NCBI GenBank assembly: GCA_016711805.1
Contig: JADJSH010000005.1
Location: 186,001-250,000 of the forward strand
Length of the DNA: 64,000 nucleotides
Direction: 5' to 3'
DNA from: Bacteroidota bacterium
GTDB taxonomy: Bacteria; Bacteroidota; Bacteroidia; B-17B0; Aurantibacillaceae
The notes under the pieces are model-generated. The model searched no databases, was not told where the DNA came from, and worked only from the letters and a program-made list of their open reading frames with translations. Shown here one piece after another: positions 61,950-64,000 of this stretch; position 1 is the stretch's first letter; each line of letters opens with the position of its first letter. The translations under genes were made by a program, and so were the position numbers.

Positions 61950-63065
61950 ATGGCAAACGATTTTAGTGAAAAAACTGCAGATACAGGTAATACCATTAAG
62001 TGTAAGGATTGCGGTGGAAATTTGAAATACTTACCAGGTACTCCTTTTTTGAATTGTGAATATTGCGGCGCTAAGAATGATATTGCGTCTGAAAAAACGG
62101 CTGAAGTTGTAGAACATGATTTTGAAAGTTTTTTAAATGAGAAAGCACATTTAGAAGACAAACAAGAAATTAGTACCGTAAAATGCACTAACTGTGCGGC
62201 CTCTACTACATTGAAGCCTAACGTGACATCGTCTAACTGTCCGTATTGCGATACGCCTTTAGTGGTGCAAAATGCATCAACGTCTTCTATTATTAAACCA
62301 TCACATTTGTTGCCATTTAAAATTGATAGGAAGAAATCAACAGAGTTGTTTATTAATTGGGCGGGTGGATTATGGTTTGCTCCTAGTAAAATCAAAGACT
62401 ATGCGCAACATTCTGCGGAAAAGTTAAATGGTATTTATATGCCATATTGGACTTATGATACAAATACAGTTTCTAGCTACACAGGTATGCGTGGAACTTA
62501 TTATTATGTAACAGAAACATACACAGATAGTCAAGGAAAATCTCAAACACGTCAGGTGCGAAAAACGAGTTGGTTTCCTGCAAGCGGAACAGTGTATAAT
62601 GATTTTGATGATGTATTAGTGGTTTCTTCTAAATCTTTACCAGAAAAATTAGCAAATGAATTAGAGCCTTGGGATTTACATGAGTTAACAGCCTATAATG
62701 ATAACTACTTGAGTGGATTTGTTACCGAAAGCTATCAGGTGAATTTGAAAGAAGGTTTCGAAAAAGCGAAAGATAGAATGCAGGATAAAATATACTCCAC
62801 TGTAAGAGCAGATATTGGAGGAGATGAACAGCAAGTAACTTCAGTAAATTCTATTTATAACGATATTACCTTTAAGCATATTTTATTACCGGTTTGGTTG
62901 AGTTCTTATAAGTATAAAGATAAAGTATATCGTTTTTTGGTTAATGCACGAACTGGCGAAGTACAAGGTGAACGTCCTTATTCAGCAATTAAAATTGCTT
63001 TATTAGTAATTAGTATTGTAGCTGTTGTAGGTGTAATTATATACTTTGCAAGTCAAAAACAATAG
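61950..63065 (+). CDS. Double zinc-ribbon membrane-anchored protein
   Basis: A 371-residue protein. Two zinc ribbons open it: CKDCGG...CEYCGA (about residues 19-39) and CTNCAA...CPYCDT (about 76-97). A globular domain follows (KIDRKKSTELFINWAGGLWF, PYWTYDTNTVSSYTGMRGTY and TVRADIGGDEQQVT), and the C-terminus is one membrane helix (KIALLVISIVAVVGVIIYFA). Such proteins are often annotated as PriA-like or TFIIB-like by the zinc ribbon only; there is no helicase domain. Function unknown. It has a single long domain conserved in many bacteria. Confidence 0.75.
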   Translation: MANDFSEKTADTGNTIKCKDCGGNLKYLPGTPFLNCEYCGAKNDIASEKTAEVVEHDFESFLNEKAHLEDKQEISTVKCTNCAASTTLKPNVTSSNCPYCDTPLVVQNASTSSIIKPSHLLPFKIDRKKSTELFINWAGGLWFAPSKIKDYAQHSAEKLNGIYMPYWTYDTNTVSSYTGMRGTYYYVTETYTDSQGKSQTRQVRKTSWFPASGTVYNDFDDVLVVSSKSLPEKLANELEPWDLHELTAYNDNYLSGFVTESYQVNLKEGFEKAKDRMQDKIYSTVRADIGGDEQQVTSVNSIYNDITFKHILLPVWLSSYKYKDKVYRFLVNARTGEVQGERPYSAIKIALLVISIVAVVGVIIYFASQKQ

Positions 63066-63093
63066 CCGATAGTATTAAAATATTGAAAATAAA

Positions 63094-63119
63094 AAAAGGC
63101 TTAAGAAATTAAGCCTTTT
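63094..63119. terminator. Bidirectional terminator, overlapping the end of the 98-residue gene
   Basis: AAAAGGCTTAA / TTAAGCCTTTT (11 bp) with GAAA loop; A-run and T-run on both sides. Its right half is the last codons and stop of the reverse gene. Confidence 0.85.
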
Positions 63120-63405
63120 TTACCTTAACTGGCTTGATGCCAAGTTTTTTCATGTTGCGTTTATTTTGTCTTTTATAATCACGCTTCATTTTTTTTGCCC
63201 CCCTTTTTTCTTCTCGAGCCGCTATTGAACTTGGCTTATCTTTTTTCTTTTTATCTAAGTAAGGATTATATGCTTCTCTGGCTTTATGTCTTTTGGCGGA
63301 TTTTCTCCACATCTTTTTACGCTCTTTACTTTCTGTAAATTGCGCTTTTATGGGTAATTGACCCATAAAAAACAGAAATAATGCTATCGAAATGAGGTTC
63401 TTCAC
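63109..63405 (-). CDS. Small very basic exported protein, hypothetical
   Basis: A 98-residue protein with a signal peptide (ISIALFLFFMGQLPIKAQ). The mature part is extremely rich in Lys and Arg (for example KERKKMWRKSAKRHKAREAY and KRDYKRQNKRNMKKLGIKPV). Such short basic exported proteins are common in Bacteroidota and their roles are unknown; possible nucleic-acid or surface-polymer binding is only a guess. Its stop lies inside a bidirectional terminator. It is convergent with the zinc-ribbon gene and divergent from bioB. Confidence 0.68.
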   Translation of the reverse strand: MKNLISIALFLFFMGQLPIKAQFTESKERKKMWRKSAKRHKAREAYNPYLDKKKKDKPSSIAAREEKRGAKKMKRDYKRQNKRNMKKLGIKPVKVKKA

Positions 63406-63483
63406 TTTACAAATAACGGCTTTATCTTAAAAAGATACTGAACAAATGAGATAATTTACTAACAGTTTTTTCAATAATAAGTT

Positions 63484-63514
63484 TTTGTGGTTTGTGGCTT
63501 TTAGCTTAAATTTG
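63484..63514 (+). promoter_or_regulatory. Promoter of bioB
   Basis: TTTG at 63484-63487 and TAAATTTG at 63507-63514 with a 19-bp spacer fit the Bacteroidota consensus exactly. The bioB ATG is 20 bp downstream. No BirA-type palindrome is obvious. Confidence 0.75.
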
Positions 63515-63534
63515 TTAGAATTAGAAAAGATACC

Positions 63535-64000
63535 ATGGCTATTAAAGATTGGACAAAAGAAGAAATTTTAGAGGTGTATAATACACCCTTAATGGAATTA
63601 ATATATAAAGCAGCGGAAGTTCATAAGCAACATCATACCGTTGGTGAGGTACAAGTAAGTTCTTTACTTTCTATTAAAACTGGTGGATGTCCTGAAGATT
63701 GCTCGTATTGCCCTCAAGCAGCTCGTTATCATACAGAAGTAAAGGTTCATAAATTAATGAGCGTTCCTGAAGTTGATGAAGCAGCTAATAATGCAAAAGC
63801 AGGTGGTGCAAGCCGTATGTGTTTAGGGGCAGCTTGGCGAGAAGTGCGTGATAACAAAGATTTTGATACTGTGTTGGATATGGTTAAAACCATTAACAGC
63901 AAAGGCTTAGAAGTTTGTGCGACTTTAGGCATGGTAACCGAAGATCAAGCAAAACGTTTAGCAGAAGCTGGACTGTACGCATACAATCATAATATTGATA
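63535..64000 (+). CDS. bioB: Biotin synthase, N-terminal part (cut by window edge)
   Basis: The first 155 residues of biotin synthase, starting at ATG 63535. The radical-SAM motif CPEDCSYC (Cys52, 56, 59) is present within SIKTGGCPEDCSYCPQAARY, followed by MSVPEVDEAANNAKAGGASR, the MCLGAAWREVRDNKDFD segment and VCATLGMVTEDQAKRLAEAG. It inserts sulfur into dethiobiotin using two iron-sulfur clusters. The rest lies beyond the window. It has a clear promoter (63484-63514). Other bio genes are not visible, but may follow. Confidence 0.96.
   Translation, partial: MAIKDWTKEEILEVYNTPLMELIYKAAEVHKQHHTVGEVQVSSLLSIKTGGCPEDCSYCPQAARYHTEVKVHKLMSVPEVDEAANNAKAGGASRMCLGAAWREVRDNKDFDTVLDMVKTINSKGLEVCATLGMVTEDQAKRLAEAGLYAYNHNID

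Noticed and set aside
1..64000. tRNA, rRNA, CRISPR array, prophage or integrative element
   Set aside because: I looked in the intergenic regions and saw no cloverleaf with a TTCGA arm, no regular spacer array, and no integrase or phage genes.

Overview
The window is AT-rich DNA from a member of the Bacteroidota. The evidence is four proteins with type IX secretion (T9SS) C-terminal sorting regions or the like, several promoters of the Bacteroidota form TTTG-N18-21-TAnnTTTG, near absence of Shine-Dalgarno sequences, a complete Bat/MoxR operon, a flavobacterial-style carotenoid gene set and a fused PntA. The general look is flavobacterial, but I cannot fix the genus. Coding density is high. 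I see no rRNA, tRNA, CRISPR array, prophage or complete insertion sequence.

Layout. 1-2.3 kb: 5' part of ppk1 (reverse) and a carotenoid-tailoring cluster (CruF-like, CrtZ, CrtYcd). 2.3-12 kb: housekeeping and metabolic genes (DUF2461, prolyl oligopeptidase, HAD phosphatase, GT2/sigma factor/rsmG operon, a T9SS cargo, Fsa-type transaldolase, sirtuin, DUF2130). 12.5-21.5 kb is the most unusual part. A TetR gene faces an operon made of an ATPase-less ABC-exporter membrane domain fused to an HlyD adaptor, followed by TolC. Next is a LysR gene facing four small genes, two of them paralogues and one CutA/PII-like, and then an SbtA-type bicarbonate permease. 21.5-34 kb: EVE protein, aminotransferase, heptose kinase and UbiE, then a signalling block (TPR histidine kinase, TPR-SpoIIE phosphatase, LytTR regulator with a tandem-repeat operator, NarL-type response regulator) around rimO. 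34-41 kb: thioredoxin-like protein, two POT peptide transporters, cold-shock protein, T9SS metalloprotease, and a small Cys/Lys-rich exported protein behind a Crp/Fnr-like site. 41.2-41.5 kb: a GC-rich 299-bp element with 12-bp terminal inverted repeats (MITE-like). 41.6-48 kb: pntAB and assorted lipoproteins and hydrolases. 48.2-56.6 kb: an eight-gene MoxR-DUF58-BatA-B-C-D-E operon. 56.8-64 kb: a large T9SS propeller protein, rocD, hypothetical genes and the 5' part of bioB.

Four conserved genes (DUF2130, LysR, TPR-SpoIIE, pntA) are each broken by a single-base indel, two of them in A8/T8 runs. I annotate each as one gene with a frameshift. The pattern points to residual assembly indels, although transcriptional slippage at A8 tracts is possible. 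The best candidates for something undescribed are the TetR-controlled membrane-domain/HlyD fusion exporter and the LysR-small-protein-SbtA locus.
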